DNA from: 66-474 sp035695065
GTDB taxonomy: Bacteria > Pseudomonadota > Gammaproteobacteria > Xanthomonadales > Rhodanobacteraceae
Reading direction: 5' to 3'
Assembly: GCA_035695065.1 (NCBI GenBank)
Contig: DASSEW010000083.1
Span: forward strand, 1-14,317
DNA length: 14,317 nt
Shown here: piece by piece, positions 1-6,925 of the stretch
Layout of the letters: each line of letters opens with the position of its first letter
How positions within the stretch are numbered: the stretch's first letter is position 1
The notes under the pieces: generated by a model
The model's input: the letters and a program-made list of their open reading frames with translations, nothing else
Told to the model about the DNA's origin: nothing
The model's database searches: none
Made by a program: the position numbers and the translations under genes

Positions 1-2525
1 ACCTGGCCGCGGATCTCGATCCGCTGGCGATCGCGCCGAAGATGCCGGCGCCGGACTTGGACCTGCCCTTCCACGGCCTCGCCGAATCCGACCTCGATAC
101 CGTTTTCGACTGCGGCACCTTCGCCGGCGGCGGCCAGCGCATGAAGTTGCGCGAACTGCGCGACCGCCTGCGCGCGACCTACGCGCGCACGATCGGCGCG
201 GAGTTCATGCACATCAGCGACGTCGAACAGCGCCGCTGGATCTACTCGCGCCTGGAAAAGATGAGCGGCGATCCGGGCCTCTCCGCCGACGAACGAAAGC
301 GCGTGCTGCACAAGCTGACCGCCGCGGACGGCCTGGAACGTTATCTCCACACCAAGTACGTCGGCCAGAAGCGCTTCTCGCTGGAAGGCGGCGATTCGCT
401 GATCCCGCTGCTGGACGACCTGGTGCGCCGCGCGGCAAGCGACGGCGTGCGAGAGCTGGTGATCGGCATGGCCCACCGCGGCCGGTTGAACGTGCTGGTC
501 AATACGCTGGGCAAGCCACCACAGAAATTGTTCGAGGAATTCGAAGGCAAGTTCGACCATCCGGACGACCCGGCGCACTCGGGCGACGTGAAGTACCACA
601 TGGGCTTTTCCGCCGACGTCGCGACGCCCACCAGCGACGTGCACCTCGCGCTGGCGTTCAATCCGTCGCACCTGGAAATCGTCAACCCGGTCGTCGCCGG
701 TTCCGTGCGCGCACGCCTGACCCGCGCGCACGATGGCTCGCAGAAATGCGCTTTGCCGGTGCTGATCCACGGCGACGCCGCGCTTTCGGGCCAGGGCGTC
801 AACATGGAACTGTTCAACATGTCGCAGACGCGCGGCTTCCGCGTCGGCGGCACCGTGCACATCGTAGTCAACAACCAGATCGGTTTCACCACGCCGGCGT
901 GGGAAGGCCGCAGCACGCTCTACTGCACCGATGTCGCCAAGATGGTCAACGCGCCGGTGCTGCACGTGAACGGCGACGACCCGGAAGCGGTGCTGCAATG
1001 CGCGCGGCTCGCGTTCGATTTCCGCCAGACCTTCCACAAGGACGTGGTGATCGACCTGGTCTGCTATCGCCGCCACGGCCACAACGAAGCCGACGAACCG
1101 GCCGCGACCCAGCCGGTGATGTACGCAAAGATCAAGCAGACGCCGACCACGCGCGAGTTGTACGCGAAGCGCCTGGTGGAAGCCAAGCTGATCGGCGCCG
1201 ATGATGCGCAGCAGGCTGCCGAGAGTTATCGCGAGCGGCTGGAAGCCGGCAAGCCGGTCACCGAGCTGGCCGACAAGGCCTCCAAGCCCATGGTGGACTG
1301 GACCCGCTACGCGCACGGCACGCTGTCGCAGGCCGTCGCCACCGGCGTCGATCGCAAGACGCTGGATCAACTCGCAACGAAAATCCTCACCACGCCGGAC
1401 GGCGTGAAACTGCAATCGCGCGTCGCCAAGATCTACGACGACCGCCGCAAGATGGCCAGGGGCGAACTGCCGCTGGACTGGGGCTATGCCGAGAACATGG
1501 CCTACGCCACCCTGGTCGCGCAGAACCATGCGCTGCGGCTGGTCGGCCAGGATGCCGGCCGCGGCACCTTCTTCCATCGCCACGCCGAATTGCACGACAC
1601 CGCCAGCGGCAATGTGTACACGCCGCTGCAACACGTGCGCGAAGGCGTGACCGTCGAAGTGATCGATTCGCTGCTGTCGGAAGAAGCGGTGATGGCGTTC
1701 GAATACGGTTACGCCACCGCCGATCCCGACACGCTGGTGCTGTGGGAAGCGCAGTTCGGCGATTTCGCCAACGGCGCGCAGGTGGTCGTGGACCAGTTCC
1801 TGTCCTCCGGCGAAGCCAAGTGGGGCCGCCTGTGCGGGCTGGTGCTGCTGCTGCCACACGGCTACGAAGGCCAGGGGCCGGAGCATTCCTCCGCGCGGCT
1901 GGAGCGCTACCTGCAACTGTGCGCGCTCGACAACATGCAGGTATGCGTGCCGACCACGCCCGCGCAGATGTTCCACATGCTGCGCCGGCAGATGCTGCGC
2001 GACGCGCGCAAGCCGCTGGTGGTGATGACGCCGAAGTCGCTGCTGCGCCACAAGCTGGCGATCTCTTCGCTCGACGATCTGGCCAACGGCACCTTCCAGC
2101 TGGTGATCCCGGATTCGCGCATCGCCGATGCGAAGAAGGTCAAGCGCGTGGTGCTGTGCTCGGGCAAGGTCTATTACGACCTGTTCGAGGCGGCGGAAAA
2201 GGACAAGCTCAACGACGTCGCATTGGTCCGCGTCGAACAGTTGTATCCGTTCCCGCGCCAGGAAGTGAGCGAGCAGCTCGCGCGCTATCCGAAGGCACGC
2301 GAAGTGATCTGGTGCCAGGAAGAGCCGATGAACCAGGGTGCGTGGTTCCAGATCCGCCATCATTTGCAGGCCAGCCTCGGCGCCGAACACAGCCTGCATT
2401 ACGCCGGCCGCGTGCGTTCGCCGGCACCGGCGGCAGGCCACTACAACACCCACGTGGTCGAGCAGAACGCGCTGGTCGCGCAGGCACTGGGCGGCAAGGT
2501 GGGCGACGACCATTCCCTGGAGTAA
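1..2525 (+). CDS. sucA: 2-oxoglutarate dehydrogenase E1 component, 5' truncated
   Basis: This is the thiamine-diphosphate-dependent E1 subunit of the 2-oxoglutarate dehydrogenase complex, a cytoplasmic TCA-cycle enzyme that decarboxylates 2-oxoglutarate and passes the succinyl group to the E2 lipoyl arm. The reading frame is open from base 3 at the left edge, so the ATG at 42 is internal. About 840 codons are visible against roughly 930-950 in the family, so about 100 N-terminal residues are missing. E1o hallmarks in order are GAEFMHISD, MAHRGRLNVLVN (near 468), FNPSHLEIVNPVVAGS, GDAALSGQGV (771-800), VVNNQIGFTT (864-893) and the C-terminal EEPMNQGAWFQIRHHL. The frame is intact to TAA at 2523-2525. 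sucB follows on the same strand after 134 bases and lpdA after that, so co-transcription is likely. The promoter lies outside the window. Confidence 0.97.
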   Translation, partial: LAADLDPLAIAPKMPAPDLDLPFHGLAESDLDTVFDCGTFAGGGQRMKLRELRDRLRATYARTIGAEFMHISDVEQRRWIYSRLEKMSGDPGLSADERKRVLHKLTAADGLERYLHTKYVGQKRFSLEGGDSLIPLLDDLVRRAASDGVRELVIGMAHRGRLNVLVNTLGKPPQKLFEEFEGKFDHPDDPAHSGDVKYHMGFSADVATPTSDVHLALAFNPSHLEIVNPVVAGSVRARLTRAHDGSQKCALPVLIHGDAALSGQGVNMELFNMSQTRGFRVGGTVHIVVNNQIGFTTPAWEGRSTLYCTDVAKMVNAPVLHVNGDDPEAVLQCARLAFDFRQTFHKDVVIDLVCYRRHGHNEADEPAATQPVMYAKIKQTPTTRELYAKRLVEAKLIGADDAQQAAESYRERLEAGKPVTELADKASKPMVDWTRYAHGTLSQAVATGVDRKTLDQLATKILTTPDGVKLQSRVAKIYDDRRKMARGELPLDWGYAENMAYATLVAQNHALRLVGQDAGRGTFFHRHAELHDTASGNVYTPLQHVREGVTVEVIDSLLSEEAVMAFEYGYATADPDTLVLWEAQFGDFANGAQVVVDQFLSSGEAKWGRLCGLVLLLPHGYEGQGPEHSSARLERYLQLCALDNMQVCVPTTPAQMFHMLRRQMLRDARKPLVVMTPKSLLRHKLAISSLDDLANGTFQLVIPDSRIADAKKVKRVVLCSGKVYYDLFEAAEKDKLNDVALVRVEQLYPFPRQEVSEQLARYPKAREVIWCQEEPMNQGAWFQIRHHLQASLGAEHSLHYAGRVRSPAPAAGHYNTHVVEQNALVAQALGGKVGDDHSLE

Positions 2526-2529
2526 TCCG

Positions 2530-2638
2530 CAGGGCGGACAATGTCCGCAAAATTGGCGCGCAGTTCCGCCCTGCCAAGAACCTGTAGGGCGGACATTGTC
2601 CGCCGCACACGCAATCCGGCGGGCAGTGCCCGCCCTAC
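2530..2638. repeat. Cluster of three REP-type palindromes between sucA and sucB
   Basis: Three short hairpins stand in tandem: 2534-2548 (6-bp stem, loop AAT), 2588-2604 (GGCGGAC-ATT-GTCCGCC, 7-bp stem) and 2618-2634 (GGCGGGC-AGT-GCCCGCC, 7-bp stem). Larger inverted pairs enclose them: CAGGGCGGA at 2530-2538 with TCCGCCCTG at 2565-2573, and GTAGGGCGG at 2584-2592 with CCGCCCTAC at 2630-2638. The nested layout is that of BIME-like repeats, known as sites of mRNA stabilisation or partial termination. No T-tract follows, so this is not a classical intrinsic terminator. The cluster ends about 10 bases before the sucB Shine-Dalgarno sequence. Confidence 0.85.
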
Positions 2639-2659
2639 TGAAATCTGCAAGGACTTCCA

Positions 2660-3889
2660 ATGTCTATCGAAGTGAAGGTTCCCGTCCTGCCCGAGTCGGT
2701 CAGCGACGCCACCATCGCCAGCTGGCACAAGAACCCCGGCGACGCGGTCAAGCGCGACGAGAACCTGGTTGACCTCGAAACCGACAAGGTGGTGCTGGAA
2801 GTGCCCGCGCCCGCCGATGGCGTGCTGAAGGAAATCCGCGCCCAGCAGGGCGACACGGTCGGCAGCCAGGCCGTGATCGCGGTGATCGAGGAAGGCGCCG
2901 TCGCGCAGGCCACGCCCGCCGCGAAGAAGGAAGCTCCGGCACAGAAGCAGGAAGCGAAGCCCGCCGCACCGGCCAAGGCCGCTCCGGCTCCCAGCGCCAC
3001 GGTGGAATCGCTCTCCCCCGCCGGCCGCCGCGTAGCCACCGAAGAGAAGATCGACCCCGCGCAGGTGCAAGGCACCGGCCGCGACGGTCGCGTCACCAAG
3101 GAAGACCTGGTGAACTACGGCAAAGGTGCTCCGGCTGCCGCGCCTGCAGCGCGTGCGACCGAAACCCGCGCGCCGTCCCCGACCGGTCCGCGCGCCGAAG
3201 AGCGCGTGCCGATGACGCGCATGCGCGCGCGCATCGCCGAGCGGCTGATGCAGTCCAAGAATTCGATCGCGATGCTGACTTCGTTCAACGAAGTCAATTT
3301 GTCGAAGGTCGTCGCGATGCGCAAGCAGTTGGGCGAGCAGTTCGAGAAGACGCACGGCGTGAAGCTCGGCTACATGAGTTTCTTCGTGCGCGCGGTGTGC
3401 GAGGCGCTGAAGCGTTACCCGGTGGTCAACGCTTCGGTGGACGGCAACGACATCATCTATCACGGCTACCAGGACATCTCGGTGGCGGTCTCCACCGACC
3501 GCGGGCTTGTGACGCCGGTGCTGCGCGACGCGCAAAGCATGGGCTTCGCCGAGATCGAAAAGACGATCGGCGATTTCGCCAGGCGCGCGCGCGAGGGCGG
3601 CCTGACGCTGGAAGAGCTCCAGGGCGGCACCTTCACCATCACCAACGGCGGCACCTTCGGCTCGCTGTTCTCCACGCCGATCGTCAACCCGCCGCAGAGC
3701 GCGATCCTCGGCATGCACACCATCAAGGAACGCGCGGTGGTGGAGAACGGCCAGGTCGTCGCCGCGCCGATGATGTACATCGCGATCAGCTACGACCACC
3801 GCATCATCGACGGCAAGGAAGCGGTGCTGTTCCTGGTCGACATCAAGAACCAGCTCGAGAACCCGCAGCGGATGCTGTTGGGGCTTTGA
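2660..3889 (+). CDS. sucB: Dihydrolipoyllysine-residue succinyltransferase, E2 of 2-oxoglutarate dehydrogenase
   Basis: E2 forms the core of the 2-oxoglutarate dehydrogenase complex and transfers the succinyl group from its lipoyl arm to coenzyme A. The 409-residue protein has the usual order of parts. A lipoyl domain spans residues 3-77, with the lipoylated lysine K43 in DLETDK. An Ala/Pro/Lys-rich linker covers about 82-115. A peripheral-subunit-binding domain follows at about 118-152 (SPAGRRVATEEKIDP), then a second flexible linker. The acyltransferase domain runs from about 180 to the end, with the active-site motif SYDHRIIDG carrying H380 and D384. One lipoyl domain is normal for this family. 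AAGGA at 2649-2653 lies six bases before the ATG and supports this start. The next gene, lpdA, supplies E3. The product is full length with no anomaly. Confidence 0.98.
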   Translation: MSIEVKVPVLPESVSDATIASWHKNPGDAVKRDENLVDLETDKVVLEVPAPADGVLKEIRAQQGDTVGSQAVIAVIEEGAVAQATPAAKKEAPAQKQEAKPAAPAKAAPAPSATVESLSPAGRRVATEEKIDPAQVQGTGRDGRVTKEDLVNYGKGAPAAAPAARATETRAPSPTGPRAEERVPMTRMRARIAERLMQSKNSIAMLTSFNEVNLSKVVAMRKQLGEQFEKTHGVKLGYMSFFVRAVCEALKRYPVVNASVDGNDIIYHGYQDISVAVSTDRGLVTPVLRDAQSMGFAEIEKTIGDFARRAREGGLTLEELQGGTFTITNGGTFGSLFSTPIVNPPQSAILGMHTIKERAVVENGQVVAAPMMYIAISYDHRIIDGKEAVLFLVDIKNQLENPQRMLLGL

Positions 3890-3897
3890 AAGTTAAG

Positions 3898-4048
3898 CCC
3901 CCTCCCACCGGGAGAGGGTGAGGCGGGAATACGCGAGATGCGTTGAATCGCATCTCGCGCCGCCGAACGCCTTGACCAAGGATGGTCAAGGCTGGGTTGC
4001 TTAGTGAGGCAATGGACTGCCGAACTTAGCAACGGGGTGAGGGTTCGG
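3898..4048 (+). repeat. Composite stem-loop element, copy 1, directly after sucB
   Basis: The element starts about nine bases after the sucB stop, in the same direction, with a C-rich CCCTCCCACCGGGAGAGGG segment. It then forms three hairpins. Hairpin A (3922-3964) has outer stem GGCGG/CCGCC, a 5-base bulge on the 5' side, an 11-bp inner stem (3932-3942/3949-3959) and loop TTGAAT. Hairpin B (3969-3992) has a 10-bp stem and loop AGGA. Hairpin C (3996-4033) pairs GTTGCTTAG with CTTAGCAAC around one T-T mismatch and encloses GGCA/TGCC. It closes with GGGTGAGGGT. The same architecture with different stem sequences recurs on the minus strand after cbpA. It could be a structured 3'-UTR or spacer RNA, or a palindromic DNA repeat. 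I do not recognise a named family. Confidence 0.75.
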
Positions 4049-4119
4049 GATCGCCGCAACACCTCACCATAACCGAACCCTCACCCGGCCTTCGGCCACC
4101 CTCTCCCGAAGGGAGAGGG
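4035..4119. repeat. Inverted repeats of the GGGTGAGGGT / CCCTCTCCC type before lpdA
   Basis: A 14-bp perfect inverted repeat pairs 4035-4048 with 4073-4086 across a 24-base loop. It is followed by GGCC-TTC-GGCC (4087-4097) and by CCCTCTCCC-GAA-GGGAGAGGG (4099-4119, 9-bp stem). The last hairpin sits only eight bases before the lpdA Shine-Dalgarno sequence. What follows is an A-run, not a T-run, so it is not an intrinsic terminator on the plus strand. The CCCTCTCCC hairpin type recurs at 8392-8412 and the GGGTGAGGGT pair at 8476-8528. The placement could affect lpdA translation or the processing of the suc transcript; that is inference. Confidence 0.8.
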
Positions 4120-4137
4120 AAAAAGCGGGAGAAGTAC

Positions 4138-5568
4138 ATGGCAGCCACCCAATTCGACCTCATCGTCATCGGCGCGGGCCCGGCGGGCTACGTCGCCGCG
4201 ATCCGCGCCGCGCAGCTGGGCCTGAAGGTCGCCTGCATCGACGACTTCAAGGGCAAGGACGGCAAGCAGGCGCTCGGCGGCACCTGCCTCAATGTCGGCT
4301 GCATCCCGTCCAAGGCGCTGCTGGATTCGTCGAAGCAGTTCTGGAACCTCACCCACCACTTCGACGTGCACGGCATTGCGACCAAGGGCGCGAGCATCGA
4401 CATCGCCACGATGGTCGGCCGCAAGGACAAGATCGTCAAACAGTTCACCGGCGGCATCGGCATGCTGTTCAAGTCGAACAAGGTCACGCCGTTCTTCGGC
4501 ACCGGCAAATTGCTGAAGGGGAACCAGGTCGAAGTGACCGGCGCGGATGGCGCGAAGCAGACGCTGCAGGCGCCCAACGTGATCATCGCGACGGGCTCGG
4601 TGCCGATCGAATTGCCGTTCGCGAAGTTCGACGGCAAGACCATCGTCGACAACGCCGGTGCGCTGGATTTCGATTCCGTGCCCAAGCGCCTCGGCGTGAT
4701 TGGCGCGGGCGTGATCGGACTCGAACTGGGCAGCGTGTGGAAGCGCCTCGGCGCCCAGGTCACCATTCTCGAAGCGCTGCCGGAATTCCTCTCCGCGGCC
4801 GATGCCGACATCGCCAAGACCGCCGCGCGCGAGTTCAAGAAGCAGGAGCTGGACATCAAGCTCGGCGCCAAGGTCAGCAAGGCCGAAGTGAAGAAGAATG
4901 CCGTCGAAGTCACCTACACCGACAAGGACGGCGAACACACGATCACCGTGGACAAGCTGCTGGTCGCGGTCGGCCGCCGCGCATACACGCAGGGCGTGCT
5001 GGGCGACGGCACGGGCGTGAAGACCGACGAACGCGGCCGCATCGTGGTGGACGAACACTGCTGGACCGGCGTGGACGGCGTGTGGGCGATCGGCGATTGC
5101 GTGCGCGGCCCGATGCTGGCGCACAAGGGTTCCGAGGAAGGCGTGATGGTCGCCGAGCTGATCGCGGGCAAGGCCGGCCACATCGACTACAACGTGATTC
5201 CGTGGGTGATCTACACCGAACCGGAAGTGGCCTGGGCCGGCAAGACCGAGGCGCAGTGCAAGGCCGAGAACATCCCGTACAAGGTCGGCACCTTCCCGTT
5301 CTCGGCGATCGGTCGCGCGGTGGCGATGAACGAACCGGCCGGCATGGTCAAGGTGATCGCACACGCGGACACCGACCGCATCCTCGGCGTGCACATGGTC
5401 GGCGCCGCCGCTTCCGAACTGATCGCCGAAGCCGTGGTCGCGATGGAATTCAAGGGCTCGTCGGAAGACTTGGCGCGCATCGTCCACGCCCACCCGACGC
5501 TCTCCGAAGCCGTGCACGAAGCCGCGCTGTCGGTGGACAAGCGGGCGATACACAAGACAAATACTTGA
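4138..5568 (+). CDS. lpdA: Dihydrolipoyl dehydrogenase (E3)
   Basis: E3 is a cytoplasmic FAD-containing disulfide oxidoreductase that reoxidises the dihydrolipoyl arm of E2 and reduces NAD. The 476-residue length matches the family. Visible motifs are the FAD-binding GAGPAG (12-17), the redox-active pair C50/C55 in GGTCLNVGCIPSK, the NAD-binding GAGVIG (189-194) followed by E196, the second FAD motif around IGDCVRGPMLAHKG (318-331), and the C-terminal HAHPTLSE with catalytic H452 and E457. The ATG is preceded by GGAGAAG at 4128-4134. The gene is third in the sucA-sucB-lpdA row but is set apart from sucB by 248 bases of structured repeats, so its level may be adjusted separately. The long opposite-strand open frame here is a shadow of GC-rich codon usage. 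Confidence 0.98.
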   Translation: MAATQFDLIVIGAGPAGYVAAIRAAQLGLKVACIDDFKGKDGKQALGGTCLNVGCIPSKALLDSSKQFWNLTHHFDVHGIATKGASIDIATMVGRKDKIVKQFTGGIGMLFKSNKVTPFFGTGKLLKGNQVEVTGADGAKQTLQAPNVIIATGSVPIELPFAKFDGKTIVDNAGALDFDSVPKRLGVIGAGVIGLELGSVWKRLGAQVTILEALPEFLSAADADIAKTAAREFKKQELDIKLGAKVSKAEVKKNAVEVTYTDKDGEHTITVDKLLVAVGRRAYTQGVLGDGTGVKTDERGRIVVDEHCWTGVDGVWAIGDCVRGPMLAHKGSEEGVMVAELIAGKAGHIDYNVIPWVIYTEPEVAWAGKTEAQCKAENIPYKVGTFPFSAIGRAVAMNEPAGMVKVIAHADTDRILGVHMVGAAASELIAEAVVAMEFKGSSEDLARIVHAHPTLSEAVHEAALSVDKRAIHKTNT

Positions 5569-5584
5569 CCAATACTGACGTTCT

Positions 5585-5651
5585 CGTCATCCCGGCGAAA
5601 GCCGGGATCCAACTTGCTCTGTGAGTGCCGACTTGCGCCGGAATGACGGCA
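5585..5651. repeat. Pair of inverted REP-like palindromes upstream of the GIY-YIG gene
   Basis: The first unit contains the hairpin ATCCCGGC-GAAA-GCCGGGAT (5589-5608, 8-bp stem with a GNRA-type loop). The second, inverted and degenerate, ends with CTTGCGCCGGAATGACGGCA (5632-5651). The arms CGTCATCCCGGCG (5585-5597) and CGCCGGAATGACG (5636-5648) pair over 13 positions with one mismatch. The 3' end of the second unit runs into AAGG (5651-5654), the only Shine-Dalgarno-like bases before the next gene. The family resembles the common proteobacterial GTCATTCC...GGAATGAC intergenic repeats. Confidence 0.85.
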
Positions 5652-5661
5652 AGGCCGATCC

Positions 5662-5955
5662 ATGCGAGAACGCCAACCGGCCGTTTACATTCTGGCAAGC
5701 AAAGAGCGCGGCACGCTGTACGTCGGCGTGACCTCCGATCTGATCAAGCGTATTGAGCACAAGAACGACTTGGTGGAGGGTTTTACCAAGAGGTATCGAG
5801 TGCACGCGCTAGTATGGTACGAGCAGCACGACACAATGGAGCTGGCGATTGCGCGCGAGAAGGCGATCAAGGAATGGAAGCGAGCCTGGAAGCTGGAGAT
5901 CATTGAGAAGACCAATCCAGGCTGGCGCGACTTATACGACGACCTTCTCGGGTGA
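5662..5955 (+). CDS. Small GIY-YIG nuclease-superfamily protein (URI domain, COG2827 type)
   Basis: The 97-residue protein is essentially one GIY-YIG domain, the fold used by UvrC and by homing endonucleases. The signature appears as VYI (8-10) and LYVG (19-22). R30 in LIKRIEH, E66 in REKAIKEWKR and N85 fit the usual catalytic arginine, glutamate and asparagine positions. This small family is widespread in proteobacteria and is usually described as putative endonuclease; its natural substrate is not settled. About 25 of 97 codons end in A or T, including rare CTA, TTA, ATT and AGG, which seems more than in neighbouring genes and hints at transfer. It lies between copies of a palindromic repeat that share an exact 20-base direct repeat. 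The start is supported by domain alignment; the Shine-Dalgarno match is weak. Confidence 0.88.
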   Translation: MRERQPAVYILASKERGTLYVGVTSDLIKRIEHKNDLVEGFTKRYRVHALVWYEQHDTMELAIAREKAIKEWKRAWKLEIIEKTNPGWRDLYDDLLG

Positions 5956-5970
5956 GTCGAAGCAAAAATG

Positions 5971-5998
5971 GATTCCGGCTTGCGCCGGAATGACGGCA
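5971..5998. repeat. REP-like palindrome downstream of the GIY-YIG gene
   Basis: The hairpin ATTCCGGC-TTGC-GCCGGAAT (5972-5991) has an 8-bp perfect stem. The bases CTTGCGCCGGAATGACGGCA at 5979-5998 are identical to 5632-5651, so the GIY-YIG gene lies between direct copies. Read in frame from the ATG at 5968, the palindrome gives the peptide MDSGLRRNDG, a typical spurious N-terminus produced by this repeat. It should not be taken as the start of the methyltransferase that follows. Confidence 0.88.
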
Positions 5999-6018
5999 GT
6001 GAACTCGCCGGGCAAGAT

Positions 6019-6879
6019 ATGACTGACCCCAGCCCCATCCGCAACGTCTCCGACACCGCGCTGTGGGTCGCGATCTACCGCGCGATGGAAAGCGAGCGGC
6101 CGGACCGCATCTTCAACGATCCCCATGCGCGCAAGCTCGGTGGCGAACGCGGCGAGGCGATCGTGCGCTCGATGCCGAAAGGCGCCGCGACCGCGTGGCC
6201 GATGGTGGTGCGCACCGCAGTGATGGACGAGATCGTGCTGCGCTGCGTGCGCGAGGGCGCGGCCACCGTGCTGAACCTTGCGGCCGGCCTGGACGCACGG
6301 CCTTGGCGCCTCGATCTGCCCAAATCATTGCGCTGGATGCACGTGGACATGCCGGAGATGATCGCGTACTTCCGCGAGCACATGTCAGGCGAAACGCCGC
6401 GCTGCGAAGTCGAATTCGTCGCCGCCGACCTGCGCGAGGCGAATGCGCGGCGCGAGCTGTTCGCGCGTGCCGCCGCGCACGGCCCGGTGCTGGTGATCAC
6501 GGAAGGCCTGCTGGTGTATCTCACGGCCGAACAGGTCGGGGAACTCGCGCGCGACCTGCACGACGTGGCCCGTGCGCGCTGGTGGCTGCTGGACATCGCA
6601 TCGCCGCGGCTGCGCAAGTTCATGGAGCGCAGCCGCTGGCTGGGCAAGCTGCAACAGGGCAACGCGCCGATGCAATTCTTCCCGGAGCAGGGCACCGCAT
6701 TCTTCGAACCGTTCGGCTGGCGCGAGCAGGAATTCCGTTCGACCTGGGATGAATCGCTCCGGCTGAAGCGCACCATGCGCGGCGCGTGGTTCTTCAAGTT
6801 GCTCTCGAAGCTGCAACCGAAGGCACAACTGGAAGCGGGGCGGCGAATGTCGGGTATCGTATTGCTCGAGGCCGCTTGA
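6019..6879 (+). CDS. Class I SAM-dependent methyltransferase, leucine carboxyl methyltransferase (LCM)-like
   Basis: The 286-residue protein resembles the LCM/PPM1-like family of putative SAM-dependent methyltransferases (TIGR00027 type), whose bacterial members mostly have unknown substrates. The family shows here in the N-terminal RNVSDTALWVAIYRA, the SAM-binding motif I variant VLNLAAGLDARPWRL (84-98), an acidic residue D110 in HVDMPE after the second strand, and the motif VITEGLLVYL (159-168). I chose ATG 6019 because the upstream in-frame ATG at 5968 lies in a REP palindrome and encodes repeat-derived residues. No strong Shine-Dalgarno sequence is visible (GGGCAAG is the nearest). The following reductase is 46 bases downstream on the same strand. 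Substrate and pathway cannot be read from the sequence. Confidence 0.87.
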   Translation: MTDPSPIRNVSDTALWVAIYRAMESERPDRIFNDPHARKLGGERGEAIVRSMPKGAATAWPMVVRTAVMDEIVLRCVREGAATVLNLAAGLDARPWRLDLPKSLRWMHVDMPEMIAYFREHMSGETPRCEVEFVAADLREANARRELFARAAAHGPVLVITEGLLVYLTAEQVGELARDLHDVARARWWLLDIASPRLRKFMERSRWLGKLQQGNAPMQFFPEQGTAFFEPFGWREQEFRSTWDESLRLKRTMRGAWFFKLLSKLQPKAQLEAGRRMSGIVLLEAA

Positions 6880-6883
6880 CCAC

Positions 6884-6912
6884 CACCGATCGCGCGCAGG
6901 CGCGCTCCTACC
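6884..6912 (-). repeat. GTAGGAGCGCGC-type REP between methyltransferase and acuI
   Basis: Read on the minus strand the segment begins GGTAGGAGCGCGCCTGCGCG. It contains the small hairpin GCGCG-CAGG-CGCGC (6892-6905). The same family appears at 10722-10744 as GTAGGAGTGTGCTTGCGCGC. Repeats of this kind are abundant between genes in xanthomonads and pseudomonads. It occupies most of the 46-base gap and leaves little room for a separate promoter. Confidence 0.75.
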
Positions 6913-6925
6913 AAGAGCCAACCCC

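Noticed and set aside
1742..2587. 281-codon plus-strand frame overlapping the end of sucA
   Set aside because: Out-of-phase Arg/Ala-rich shadow of sucA with no domain.
2441..3799. 452-codon open frame on the minus strand opposite sucB
   Set aside because: Antisense shadow of sucB with no recognisable domain; it also spans the REP cluster and runs into sucA.
3932..3992. Hairpins A and B as a CRISPR-like or tandem repeat array
   Set aside because: The stems are different sequences and there is no repeat-spacer periodicity.
4099..4119. CCCTCTCCC hairpin before lpdA as an intrinsic terminator
   Set aside because: It is followed by A-rich rather than T-rich sequence on the plus strand, and lies just ahead of the lpdA ribosome-binding site.
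4081..5553. 490-codon open frame on the minus strand opposite lpdA
   Set aside because: His/Ala/Arg/Asp-rich low-complexity translation, exactly antisense to a gene with full family motifs; typical shadow of high GC at third positions.
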